Positions 7,822 through 14,429 of a stretch of DNA of 64,000 bases are shown in pieces. A model generated the notes under the pieces. The model saw nothing but the letters and a program-made list of their open reading frames with translations, was not told the DNA's origin and did no database searches. The stretch spans positions 1-64,000 of the forward strand of contig SAAB01000009.1 of the NCBI GenBank assembly GCA_009929615.1, given 5' to 3'. A program made the translations under genes and the position numbers. Position 1 is the first letter of the stretch. Each line of letters starts with the position of its first letter. The stretch is from Clostridia bacterium (lineage in GTDB: Bacteria; Bacillota; Clostridia; Lachnospirales; Lachnospiraceae).

Positions 7822-9015
7822 CTACAAAAGTATATTACTGGCGGACTGCTTTAATTTTGCAGTGTTGAAAACATAGGTGTTTAAGGTTGTCGCTATATCC
7901 TTGTGACCCATGCGTTCCATAACCGTATTCGGATAGGCCCCGTTCTCTGCCAGATAGGTGCCGTGGGTATGTCTCAGGCTGTGTGAATGGAAGAGTGGGT
8001 TATTGAGTTTCTTATGAATAAGAGTTGCACAGTAACCGAAGTTCTTCGGAGTTAGCAGCTTACCCGCCTCACGTGCCGAGAGCGGCATTATTTCTGTGTA
8101 ATCCGAACTAACTTCTGCGGAGGTCTGAACGACCTCGTTATCAGGCTTTAAATAGGTCCGCACAAAATACTCTCCGAAGCGAAGCTGGTTCTCACGACGT
8201 TTAATAAGTTCCTGTTTAAAGATTGCAGCTATGGTTTTACCCATTTCTATTGTGCGGACAGAATTATACTTTGGTTCACGATAGTACCAGTGGCCGTTTT
8301 CTCTGACCAACTGGTGCTGTATAGTAACTAGATTCTTCTTAAAGTCTACATCATGCAATAGGTCAATACCATATGTCTCAGAAATTCTGGTGCCCAGATG
8401 ATATCCTGTCATTATCGGGATATAATAATGGGTGGATGGTCCGAAGTGGGTAATAATTTTTTCAAAATCATCCTCTGTAAGGATATACTCGCGATGCTTT
8501 TTCCTAAATTCGGATTCTGGCCTTTGCGGTACTTTTGCCCACTGGCAGGGATTTGTTTTAATGTATTGGCAAGGCATTACCGCATAGTTCAGCGCTCCAG
8601 ATAAACAGTTCTTTATATTTACAACAGTGGGCCGTGCTAGACCTGTTGCAAAGATTTTATTGATTTCCACCTGTACGCTTCCAGGTTCAAGAGAAAACAA
8701 TTTGTAGATTCCAAAATGTGGCTTCAAATGATTTTCAACGATAGATTTATAATTTAGTGCTGTCAGATAGTGAAGATTAGGCTCGACATAGTTCGCAACC
8801 CAGAAGTCGAGATAGTCAGCAACAGATGCTTCTGAGGCCTTAAAGGTTTTTCCTGTGTTGTCATATTCTGCTTTTGTCTGTGTGCCGGCAGCCAAAGCTT
8901 CTGCCTTTGTCCGAAAACCACCCTTGGATATAGGATTTCTCTTTCCGCCAATTCTGGCACCTTCAAAAGACCATTCCCAAGTTTTACCTCTTTTTCGTGT
9001 TCGTAATTCTCCCAT
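7822..9015 (-). CDS. int: Tyrosine-type phage integrase
   Basis: A 397-residue site-specific recombinase. It has an N-terminal AP2-like arm-binding domain (about residues 1-60, with the GGFRTKAEALAA stretch), a SAM-like core-binding domain (about 65-170) and a C-terminal catalytic domain. Active-site residues visible: Arg in GTRISE, His and Arg in HSLRHTHGT, His in MGHKDIATTLNTY, with the final Tyr as nucleophile. The start has AAGGAGGATGATATT upstream. It lies next to attL at the left end, the last gene of the minus-strand lysogeny block. Confidence 0.95.
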   Translation of the reverse strand: MGELRTRKRGKTWEWSFEGARIGGKRNPISKGGFRTKAEALAAGTQTKAEYDNTGKTFKASEASVADYLDFWVANYVEPNLHYLTALNYKSIVENHLKPHFGIYKLFSLEPGSVQVEINKIFATGLARPTVVNIKNCLSGALNYAVMPCQYIKTNPCQWAKVPQRPESEFRKKHREYILTEDDFEKIITHFGPSTHYYIPIMTGYHLGTRISETYGIDLLHDVDFKKNLVTIQHQLVRENGHWYYREPKYNSVRTIEMGKTIAAIFKQELIKRRENQLRFGEYFVRTYLKPDNEVVQTSAEVSSDYTEIMPLSAREAGKLLTPKNFGYCATLIHKKLNNPLFHSHSLRHTHGTYLAENGAYPNTVMERMGHKDIATTLNTYVFNTAKLKQSASNILL

Positions 9016-9074
9016 AATATCATCCTCCTTAAAAATGGGTATAAAAATAACAGCCAGCAGAAATTATATTTTGC

Positions 9075-9103
9075 TTGCGAGGCTGCTCCGAGAATGATAC
9101 AAT
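9075..9103 (+). promoter_or_regulatory. Candidate promoter of a small RNA
   Basis: TTGCGA (9075-9080), 17-bp spacer, TACAAT (9098-9103). No plus-strand gene follows before a strong terminator, which suggests a short non-coding transcript. Confidence 0.5.
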
Positions 9104-9109
9104 ATTAAG

Positions 9110-9178
9110 TGATTTGGTTGTATATCCTCGGATATATGCTTGCCGTCCCGGTGTTGGTAGCGCCGGGGCGGTTTTTTA
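9110..9178 (+). ncRNA. Candidate phage small RNA between int and the immA-like gene
   Basis: About 70 nt from the predicted start to a strong terminator. It contains a small hairpin around TATATCCTCGGATATA (9120-9135) and then the terminator stem at 9143-9171. It is antisense to the intergenic part of the repressor-immA-int transcript, so it could act on that transcript or on the CRISPR-like repeat next to it. No reading frame with a ribosome site is visible. Supported only by the promoter and terminator pattern. Confidence 0.4.
9143..9178 (+). terminator. Rho-independent terminator; strong hairpin on both strands
   Basis: CCGTCCCGG (9143-9151) pairs with CCGGGGCGG (9163-9171), followed by TTTTTTATT on the plus strand. 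On the minus strand the same hairpin has no T-run, so the repressor-immA transcript can probably read through toward int. Confidence 0.85.
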
Positions 9179-9184
9179 TTTATT

Positions 9185-9213
9185 GTTTCAATCCACGCCC
9201 CGTAAGGAGCGAC
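9185..9213 (-). repeat. Solitary type I-C-like CRISPR repeat
   Basis: Read on the minus strand, 29 bases begin GTCGCTCC, continue TTAC and GGGGCG, and end GTGGATTGAAAC. This is the pattern of type I-C CRISPR repeats: 5' GTCGC, a GC-rich hairpin, then the conserved GTGGATTGAAAC/T handle. The stem is CGCTCC/GGGGCG with a TTAC loop, about three bases shorter than the usual 32-nt repeat. No second copy, spacer array or cas gene exists in the window. It starts two bases after the stop codon of the immA-like gene and is followed by an A-rich stretch and the strong hairpin at 9171-9143. Confidence 0.75.
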
Positions 9214-9215
9214 TA

Positions 9216-9686
9216 TTAAAAAAGCATACCCACTTGTAAATTGGGTATAAATCTAATAACATAATGGTCCATTCTATTTGCGTACCCGTTCGGGTGCTGC
9301 GTTCTGAAGTAAGATAGGGCATCCTCTAAAAAGTCCTCTGATACTCCTAAAAATTCAGCAATTTCATAACGATTTCTGCATCCGGCTTTAAAAGCACAAA
9401 ACAGGTCTGACGGTGTAAGCATTGCTTTATATGCCCAGACACGGGCTTCATGCTCCTGCTTGCGATTGGTGGTTTTGTTCTGGTCGCTTATGTCTCCATA
9501 GCTTGTATAGTGGTGACCGAGTTCTTCGGCCAGTATGCAGGCTTTTTCTGCGTCAGTTTCCAGTGCGGGGTCTAGGGCAATATTCCCATCTATGTATAAT
9601 CCCGGCAAGCCATCAGCGAGCCTAAATTTATGTACTTTAACCTTATTATCAGATGCATTCTGCATCAATTTTTCATATTTATTCAA
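9216..9686 (-). CDS. ImmA/IrrE-family metallopeptidase (phage anti-repressor protease)
   Basis: A 156-residue protein of the COG2856 type, which in ICEBs1-like elements and phages cleaves the repressor during induction. The motif ACILAEELGHHYTSYGD is clear. The first His of the usual HExxH is replaced by Glu here (EELGH), as I recall from some phage members, with a second His next to the motif. Another conserved block is EHEARVWAYKAMLTPSDLF. It follows the repressor gene on the same strand with a short gap. Zinc binding and target are inferred from the family. Confidence 0.85.
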   Translation of the reverse strand: MNKYEKLMQNASDNKVKVHKFRLADGLPGLYIDGNIALDPALETDAEKACILAEELGHHYTSYGDISDQNKTTNRKQEHEARVWAYKAMLTPSDLFCAFKAGCRNRYEIAEFLGVSEDFLEDALSYFRTQHPNGYANRMDHYVIRFIPNLQVGMLF

Positions 9687-9753
9687 GTAAATCCCTCCAA
9701 TGTTGATACGCCCGTAAGGATAATAACATACTTGGAGTACTTAAAACCGGACT

Positions 9754-10071
9754 TTACTTTTCTGTCTTTATAAAAGCTGCAAATGCTTTTATTCTTTCAA
9801 GCTGTTCTTCTGTGTATTCCGTTCCGTCAAAGTGGGCGGCGATAGTAGTCGGCTGAGTAGCAGCATTCTCTTTCTCTATTTGTTCTAATCTGTCAGGCGT
9901 AATTTCCAGTGCTTCACAAATTAAGCATACATTCGAATAGCTCGTCTTTCCAATACCATTTTCAAGAATAGATTTAACGGTGGAATACGCTATCCCCGTG
10001 GCTTTTGCAATGTCTGAAACTTTCATTCCCTTTTCTTCCATTATCTGTCTAATAATTTTTGCACGTTCCAT
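9754..10071 (-). CDS. XRE-family CI-like repressor
   Basis: A 105-residue protein with an N-terminal helix-turn-helix (KVSDIAKATGIAYSTVKSILENG, residues about 17-40) and a short acidic C-terminal tail (about 75-105) ending in EQLERIKAFAAFIK, a layout common in repressors that partner ImmA proteases. It is transcribed away from the early genes; three palindromic operators fill the gap to them. It most likely maintains lysogeny by blocking the rightward promoter. Confidence 0.87.
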   Translation of the reverse strand: MERAKIIRQIMEEKGMKVSDIAKATGIAYSTVKSILENGIGKTSYSNVCLICEALEITPDRLEQIEKENAATQPTTIAAHFDGTEYTEEQLERIKAFAAFIKTEK

Positions 10072-10125
10072 ATAATCACCTCATAATTGAATATTATAAC
10101 CAAACGCAATAAATGTAAATAGAAA

Positions 10126-10216
10126 ATTGCGATATTTTGCAAAAAAGTGAAAAAATATATTGACAATTGCGATACACTGCAATATAGTATAGATATGAAT
10201 TGCGACACATCGCAAT
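10126..10216. promoter_or_regulatory. Repressor operators O1-O3
   Basis: Three 18-bp near-palindromes of the form ATTGCGA-N4-TCGCAAT: 10126-10143 (right arm TTGCAAA), 10166-10183 (TGCAAT arm) and 10199-10216 (perfect palindrome, loop CACA). Their starts are 40 and 33 bp apart. O2 fills the spacer of the rightward promoter and O3 lies just after its start point. Confidence 0.85.
10160..10188 (+). promoter_or_regulatory. Rightward early promoter (PR)
   Basis: A consensus TTGACA at 10160-10165 and TATAGT at 10183-10188 with a 17-bp spacer. The operator O2 sits in the spacer, so repressor binding would exclude RNA polymerase. Confidence 0.85.
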
Positions 10217-10236
10217 AGAGATTGAGGTGATTAACT

Positions 10237-10467
10237 TTGACAACAATGAACTGCAATAATTTAGAAGCTGAAATGAAAAGAATAGGGATATCTAAGCAAG
10301 ACTTAGCAGATTTTTTAGATATATCCTATAGAACTGTACACTCAAGAATAAATGGTGAATCTCAGTGGCTTTACAGAGAATGCGTTTCTCTTAGAGATGA
10401 ATTTTTCCCTGGCATGAGATTAGATTATTTATTCCCAAGAGAACAGACAAAAATAGGAGGTGAGTAG
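10237..10467 (+). CDS. Cro-like helix-turn-helix protein
   Basis: A 76-residue DNA-binding protein, the first gene after PR. Helix-turn-helix: ISKQDLADFLDISYRTVHSRINGE (about residues 18-41). Its position opposite the repressor suggests a Cro role. The TTG at 10237 is preferred because GAGGTGA lies 6 bases upstream; the ATG at 10246 would be 15 bases away. No excisionase motif is visible. Confidence 0.75.
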   Translation: MTTMNCNNLEAEMKRIGISKQDLADFLDISYRTVHSRINGESQWLYRECVSLRDEFFPGMRLDYLFPREQTKIGGE

Positions 10468-10689
10468 ATGGAGAATGAGAACTATGAACAGATTGTAGCT
10501 AATATCAAAATGCTAATAGAGGAAAAAGGCATGAAGCAAGGGGTTGTTGCTGAACGAGCAGGATTTACGGCTCAAGATTTCAGCAACATGCTAAATGAAA
10601 GACGGAAATTAATTCGGATTGAACATCTTCCGGCAATTGCCAACGCTATTGGTGTTGAGATTAAAGACTTGTTTTATCCACCAGAATAA
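10468..10689 (+). CDS. XRE-family transcriptional regulator
   Basis: A 73-residue HTH_3 protein: IKMLIEEKGMKQGVVAERAGFTAQDFSNMLNERR spans helices 1-4 of the domain (written in full at residues 10-43; key residues Gln, Val, Ala, Gly, Phe). The start codon directly follows the previous stop, with GGAGGTGA upstream, so the two are co-translated. A second early regulator of unknown target. Confidence 0.8.
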   Translation: MENENYEQIVANIKMLIEEKGMKQGVVAERAGFTAQDFSNMLNERRKLIRIEHLPAIANAIGVEIKDLFYPPE

Positions 10690-10705
10690 TAGGAGGTGTC
10701 TAGGT

Positions 10706-10900
10706 ATGGTAGAGCCATATAAACCATTATATTCCGTTAAAGAGGCTGCAAAGGTGCTACTGGTTAATCCGTCTACGGTTTATCAGTACATAAATGAAGG
10801 GAAATTGCTTTATGTGCCTCTTGGAAGTAAAAAGATTCGGGGAATTGACCTTGAAAAGTTTATTAACAGTTATCCAGAAGGGGAGGTGATGAAACTTTGA
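10706..10900 (+). CDS. MerR-like HTH protein, possible excisionase
   Basis: A 64-residue protein with the pattern of the HTH_17/excisionase family: YSVKEAAKVLLVNPSTVYQY followed by a GKLLYVPLGSKKIRG wing. The start at 10706 follows AGGAGGTG by 7-8 bases. Such proteins act as Xis or as early regulators. It could assist the integrase at the arm sites, but that gene lies at the other end of the lysogeny block. Confidence 0.75.
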   Translation: MVEPYKPLYSVKEAAKVLLVNPSTVYQYINEGKLLYVPLGSKKIRGIDLEKFINSYPEGEVMKL

Positions 10901-11145
10901 AACGCAAAATAATAGCCCTGTACAGCTACAGCATTACGATAGCCAGCGGGGCATCTGCAATAGCCTTGCCATGGATTACCACAGAGGTGCTACCATGCTG
11001 TTTATGGGTGCTGGCGGTGCTTACTGCCATGGCCGGGTTGTTGTGGCTATATAAAAATGCCCCTGTCGAGCGGGAACTCAGACAAGGGGCACAAAGGAAA
11101 TTATACAACTTTATTTTATCAGAGAAAGAGGAGGGCGTCAAATGA
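10897..11145 (+). CDS. Small two-helix membrane protein
   Basis: An 82-residue protein with two membrane segments (about residues 5-28 and 32-50, ITTEVLPCCLWVLAVLTAMA) and a charged C-terminus ending ILSEKEEGVK. The TTG start at 10897 has GGGAGGTG 8 bases upstream and overlaps the previous stop. Unknown function; phage early membrane proteins of this size are often exclusion or host-interaction factors. Its last codons are part of a 31-bp segment duplicated after the next gene. Confidence 0.65.
   Translation: MKRKIIALYSYSITIASGASAIALPWITTEVLPCCLWVLAVLTAMAGLLWLYKNAPVERELRQGAQRKLYNFILSEKEEGVK
11113..11143. repeat. Left copy of a 31-bp direct repeat around the NTGxx gene
   Basis: 31 bases (one mismatch, 24 of them in an exact run starting CAGAGAAAGAGG) recur at 12157-12187. 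The copy includes a ribosome site (GAGGAGGG) and the end of the membrane-protein frame (ILSEKEEGVK). Confidence 0.85.
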
Positions 11146-12116
11146 AAGAATTGAATGCCGTTAAAGGCTTTAAAGTTTTTAAACCCGATTGGACTTGTAG
11201 AGGTTTTCAGTATGAGGTAGGCATGACGTTTGAAGAAGATGTCACACCTGATTGTTGTGACAGAGGATTTCATTTTTGTAAGGAATTAAAGGATTGCTTC
11301 AATTATTACGATTTCAACCCTGACAACAAAGTTGCAAAGGTTGTTGCACTTGGTGAAATTGATGAAGAAAGTGACAATTCAAAATGTTGTACCAACAAGA
11401 TTCAGATTGTGGAAGAAATCACATGGGAAGAAGTTCTTAGCATGGTCAACCTTGGAAAGGCAAATAGTGGACTCTGCAACACCGGGAACAGGAACACAGG
11501 GGACAGGAACACCGGGAACAGGAACACAGGAAGTTTGAACACAGGAAATTTGAACACCGGGGGCTGGAACACAGGGGACTGGAACACAGGGAACTTCAAC
11601 ACAGGGAACAGGAACACCGGGGGCTGGAACACAGGGAACAGGAACACCGGGGGCTGGAATACAGGGCACTTTAACACAGGGGACTGGAACACAGGGAACT
11701 GCAACACAGGGAACTGCAACACAGGGAATAGAAACACAGGGGACTGGAATCTTTCTTCTTTCAATTCAGGTTGTTTCTGTACTGATGAACATGAAATCCT
11801 GATTTTTGATAAACCATCCGGGATGTCATACAGAGATTGGTTGAATTCAGATGCAAGATACATGTTGAATGATATTCCAAAGGATGCTGTTGAATGGATT
11901 TGGTCAGATAATATGACTGACGAAGAAAAGGCAGCAAACCCAACTTACAAAACAACTGGCGGTTATCTGAAAGTGATTGATGAATCAGAATGCGGTCAGA
12001 TTTGGTGGGATGGTCTTTCAGAAGCGAAGAAGGCAATCATCAAGGCAATACCAAACTTTGATGCAGACAAATTTGAAAAGTGCACTGGTATTAAGCTTGA
12101 AGGAAAGGATGAATAA
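11142..12116 (+). CDS. Pentapeptide-type (NTGxx) repeat protein
   Basis: A 324-residue protein. Residues 1-110 form a globular domain (GFKVFKPDWTCRGFQYEVG..., DRGFHFCKEL) like that found in other phage and clostridial repeat proteins. Residues 113-202 are 18 tandem five-residue units NTG-x-x (x = NR, DR, GW, DW, NF, NC), the pattern of Pentapeptide_2-like repeats, likely a stacked right-handed beta structure. Residues 210-324 form a Trp-rich domain (WIWSDNMTDEEKAANP, GYLKVIDESECGQIWWDG). Pentapeptide proteins of other classes mimic DNA and bind gyrase; whether this one does is unknown. It is flanked by a 31-bp duplication, suggesting a mobile cargo gene. Confidence 0.8.
   Translation: MKELNAVKGFKVFKPDWTCRGFQYEVGMTFEEDVTPDCCDRGFHFCKELKDCFNYYDFNPDNKVAKVVALGEIDEESDNSKCCTNKIQIVEEITWEEVLSMVNLGKANSGLCNTGNRNTGDRNTGNRNTGSLNTGNLNTGGWNTGDWNTGNFNTGNRNTGGWNTGNRNTGGWNTGHFNTGDWNTGNCNTGNCNTGNRNTGDWNLSSFNSGCFCTDEHEILIFDKPSGMSYRDWLNSDARYMLNDIPKDAVEWIWSDNMTDEEKAANPTYKTTGGYLKVIDESECGQIWWDGLSEAKKAIIKAIPNFDADKFEKCTGIKLEGKDE
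11478..11747. repeat. 15-bp minisatellite inside the NTGxx gene
   Basis: Eighteen tandem 15-bp units built on AACACAGGGxxxxGG, in frame. Units are near-identical at the DNA level, so copy number can change by slippage or recombination without breaking the frame. The antisense strand is also open here, which is a by-product of the repeat. Confidence 0.88.
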
Positions 12117-12120
12117 AACT

Positions 12121-12189
12121 ATGGCAGTAAAAGCAGTTTGTCACGACATATCAGGGATTTTAGCAGAGAAAGAGGAGGGCGTCAAATAA
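12121..12189 (+). pseudogene. Remnant frame ending in the duplicated C-terminus
   Basis: A 22-codon frame, MAVKAVCHDISGILAEKEEGVK, whose last ten residues repeat those of the two-helix membrane protein (ILSEKEEGVK). It lies just after the NTGxx gene and carries the second 31-bp repeat. It looks like the tail of a former copy of the membrane-protein gene left when the NTGxx gene was inserted. Confidence 0.45.
12157..12187. repeat. Right copy of the 31-bp direct repeat
   Basis: Matches 11113-11143 with one mismatch; supplies the ribosome site of the next gene, as the left copy does for the NTGxx gene. Confidence 0.85.
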
Positions 12190-12548
12190 TGACCATCAAT
12201 GTAACTTTTGAAAACATCGAAGAGATGACGAATTTTGTGGATTTTATGAGTAAAAAAGAGAGTGAGCTGGTAAAGGCAGCTAAAAAAACACCGGTTAAGA
12301 CAAAAGAAGAGCCTGTGAAAGAAGAACCACAGCCGGAGCAGGTAGAGGAAGAACCAGTAGAGGAAGAACCAGTAGGGGAAGCAAAGACCTACAGTCTGGT
12401 GGAAGTAAGAGCCGAACTGTCCCGGTTATCTAAAGCAGGAAAGCGTGCAGAGGTGCAGGAACTTATTAAAAGCTATGGCACCGAGAAGTTGTCGGATATT
12501 CCGGCAGAACATTATCCGGAGCTGATGCAGAGAGCAGGTGAGCTCTAA
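12189..12548 (+). CDS. Phage early protein with Glu/Pro-rich linker
   Basis: A 119-residue protein: an N-terminal stretch of about 30 residues (FENIEEMTNFVDFMSKKE), a disordered linker full of EEP repeats (about 40-65), and a helical C-terminal domain (YSLVEVRAELSRLSKAGKRA...) of the kind seen in several clostridial phage proteins before DUF2800. The start at 12189 follows the duplicated GAGGAGGG site. Function unknown; its place before the recombination genes suggests a helper role. Confidence 0.7.
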   Translation: MTINVTFENIEEMTNFVDFMSKKESELVKAAKKTPVKTKEEPVKEEPQPEQVEEEPVEEEPVGEAKTYSLVEVRAELSRLSKAGKRAEVQELIKSYGTEKLSDIPAEHYPELMQRAGEL

Positions 12549-13852
12549 TGCCAGACGTTCACGCAAAATTAAGTGCCAGTGGTGCAAAGCGGTGGATGAG
12601 CTGTCCACCGTCGGCCAATCTGGAAACCCAGTTTCCGGATAAAACCACAGAGTATGCCGAAGAAGGGACTTTTGCCCACAGCCTGGCGGAGTTGAGTCTC
12701 CGCTACAACAACAACGAGATTACTAAAAAGACTTTTTCCACCAGGCTAAATAAGCTTAAGGCGGATGAAAAGTACAGTGCAGAGATGCAGGAGTACATAG
12801 AAGGCTACACCGAGATGGTCTGGGAGCAGTTTAATATTGCCAAGGCAGACTGTCCGGATGCACTGGCTCTGTTTGAACAGAGGTTGGACTTTTCTGCTTA
12901 TGTTCCAGAAGGTTTTGGTACAGGGGATGTTGTTATTATCGCGGACGATCTGGTGCAGGTTATTGACCTTAAGTATGGTAAGGGCGTTGGGGTATCTGCA
13001 GAGGACAACCCACAGCTTAGACTTTACGGTCTGGGGGCTTACCTGGAACACTCTATGCTTTATGACATCAAACGTGTCCGTATGACCATTATCCAGCCAA
13101 GACTGGAAAACATATCTACCGAGGAATTAAGTGTGGCCGAACTGCTTGACTGGGCCGAGAATGAAGTGAAACCTAAAGCCGAAATGGCCATGAAGGGCGA
13201 GGGCGAGTTCTGCATCGGAGACCACTGCCGGTTTTGTAAGGCCTTTGCCACCTGTAGAGTCCAGAAGGATTATCAACTGCAGCTTGCAAAATATGAATTC
13301 GCAGATGGTGACCTCCTGGATGAATCTGAAATCGGAGATATCTTATCCCGGGTTGATGCCCTTGTTAAATGGGCTGACGCTATTAAGACCTATGCTTTTG
13401 ACCAGGCGCTAAATCACGGACAGCATTATTCCGGTTGGAAACTGGTAGAAGGGCGCAGTAACCGGAAATACAGTGAAGAGGAAGCAGTAGCCAGCCTGCT
13501 GATTGAAAAGGGCTACGAAGCGGAGAAGATATATAAACCGCAGGAACTTCTGGGTATTACCGCCATGGAGAAAGTTGTAGGCAAAAAGAAGTTTGGAGAA
13601 CTTTTAGTGGACCTTGTTATTAAACCAGAGGGTAAGCCTGTATTGGTACCGGAAGCGGATAACCGTCCAGAACTTAATACAGCTAAAAAGGCAGCAGATG
13701 ATTTTGCGGATGACTCTGACTGTATGGCAGAGATGCTGGACTACCAGAACAGCCGTGGCGGAGATAAGGGTAACCTTTTCTTCTGGCGGGCCAGACTTAA
13801 GGACAAATACCCAAGAGAAACCATTGACGAAGCATTTAATAATTTAATTTAA
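12548..13852 (+). CDS. DUF2800 protein, RecB/Cas4-like nuclease
   Basis: A 434-residue protein of the DUF2800 phage family. It has PD-(D/E)XK-type signs: the early EEGTFAHSLAE block, GTGDVVIIADD followed by VIDLKYGKG (acidic residues plus Lys), and QLRLYGLGA. A cysteine cluster CIGDHCRFCKAFATC resembles the iron-sulfur site of Cas4/AddB nucleases. Paired here with the DUF2815 ssDNA-binding protein and DNA polymerase, so it probably processes DNA ends in phage recombination or replication. The ATG overlaps the previous stop codon. Confidence 0.85.
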   Translation: MPDVHAKLSASGAKRWMSCPPSANLETQFPDKTTEYAEEGTFAHSLAELSLRYNNNEITKKTFSTRLNKLKADEKYSAEMQEYIEGYTEMVWEQFNIAKADCPDALALFEQRLDFSAYVPEGFGTGDVVIIADDLVQVIDLKYGKGVGVSAEDNPQLRLYGLGAYLEHSMLYDIKRVRMTIIQPRLENISTEELSVAELLDWAENEVKPKAEMAMKGEGEFCIGDHCRFCKAFATCRVQKDYQLQLAKYEFADGDLLDESEIGDILSRVDALVKWADAIKTYAFDQALNHGQHYSGWKLVEGRSNRKYSEEEAVASLLIEKGYEAEKIYKPQELLGITAMEKVVGKKKFGELLVDLVIKPEGKPVLVPEADNRPELNTAKKAADDFADDSDCMAEMLDYQNSRGGDKGNLFFWRARLKDKYPRETIDEAFNNLI

Positions 13853-13868
13853 AGAGGAGATAGAAATT

Positions 13869-14423
13869 ATGAGTACGACACAGCCAACAAAAGTTATCAC
13901 CGGAAAAGTAAGATTCAGTTATGTAAATATTTTTAAAAGCAGAAGTTTTCAGCTAGGACAGGAAGAGAAATTTTCCATTTGCCTGCTGATTCCCAAAAAG
14001 GATAAAAAGACAATCGCTGATATCAAAGCTGCCATCCAGGCAGCGGTTAATCAGGGTGTATCGGATAAATGGAATGGCAAAAAGCCAGCAAACCTTAAGC
14101 TGCCACTTCGTGACGGCGATGAAGAAAGAGCGGATGAAGCAGAAGAATATACGGATATGTTCTTTTTAAATGCGAACAGTAACCAGAAACCCGGCGTCAT
14201 CGATATGTATAAGAATGAAATTCTGGACCCTACAGAGGTTTATTCCGGATGCTGGGGCCGTGCATCTATTAACTTCTTCCCATTTAACAGCAACGGCAAC
14301 AAGGGTATTGCTGTAGGTCTTAACAACGTTCAGAAGCTTGGAGACGGTGAGCCCTTAGGCGGTGCAAGAGCATCTGCAGAAGATGACTTTGACGATGATT
14401 TTGATGATGAAATGTTAGGATGA
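13869..14423 (+). CDS. DUF2815 protein, putative ssDNA-binding protein
   Basis: A 184-residue protein matching DUF2815: KVRFSYVNIFKSRSF near the N-terminus, an OB-fold-like middle, and a very acidic C-terminus (DDFDDDFDDEMLG) like the tails of single-stranded DNA-binding proteins that recruit partners. It lies between the DUF2800 nuclease and DNA polymerase, a conserved clostridial phage trio. AAGAGGAGA precedes the start. Confidence 0.87.
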   Translation: MSTTQPTKVITGKVRFSYVNIFKSRSFQLGQEEKFSICLLIPKKDKKTIADIKAAIQAAVNQGVSDKWNGKKPANLKLPLRDGDEERADEAEEYTDMFFLNANSNQKPGVIDMYKNEILDPTEVYSGCWGRASINFFPFNSNGNKGIAVGLNNVQKLGDGEPLGGARASAEDDFDDDFDDEMLG

Positions 14424-14429
14424 TGACTT

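Noticed and set aside
9185-9213. A full CRISPR array.
   Set aside because: Only one repeat-like copy is present; no second repeat at spacer distance on either side and no cas genes, so it is listed as a solitary repeat.
11379-11863. Long antisense frames across the NTGxx repeats.
   Set aside because: They are low-complexity shadows (VPVPC, FPVF repeats) created by the 15-bp minisatellite.
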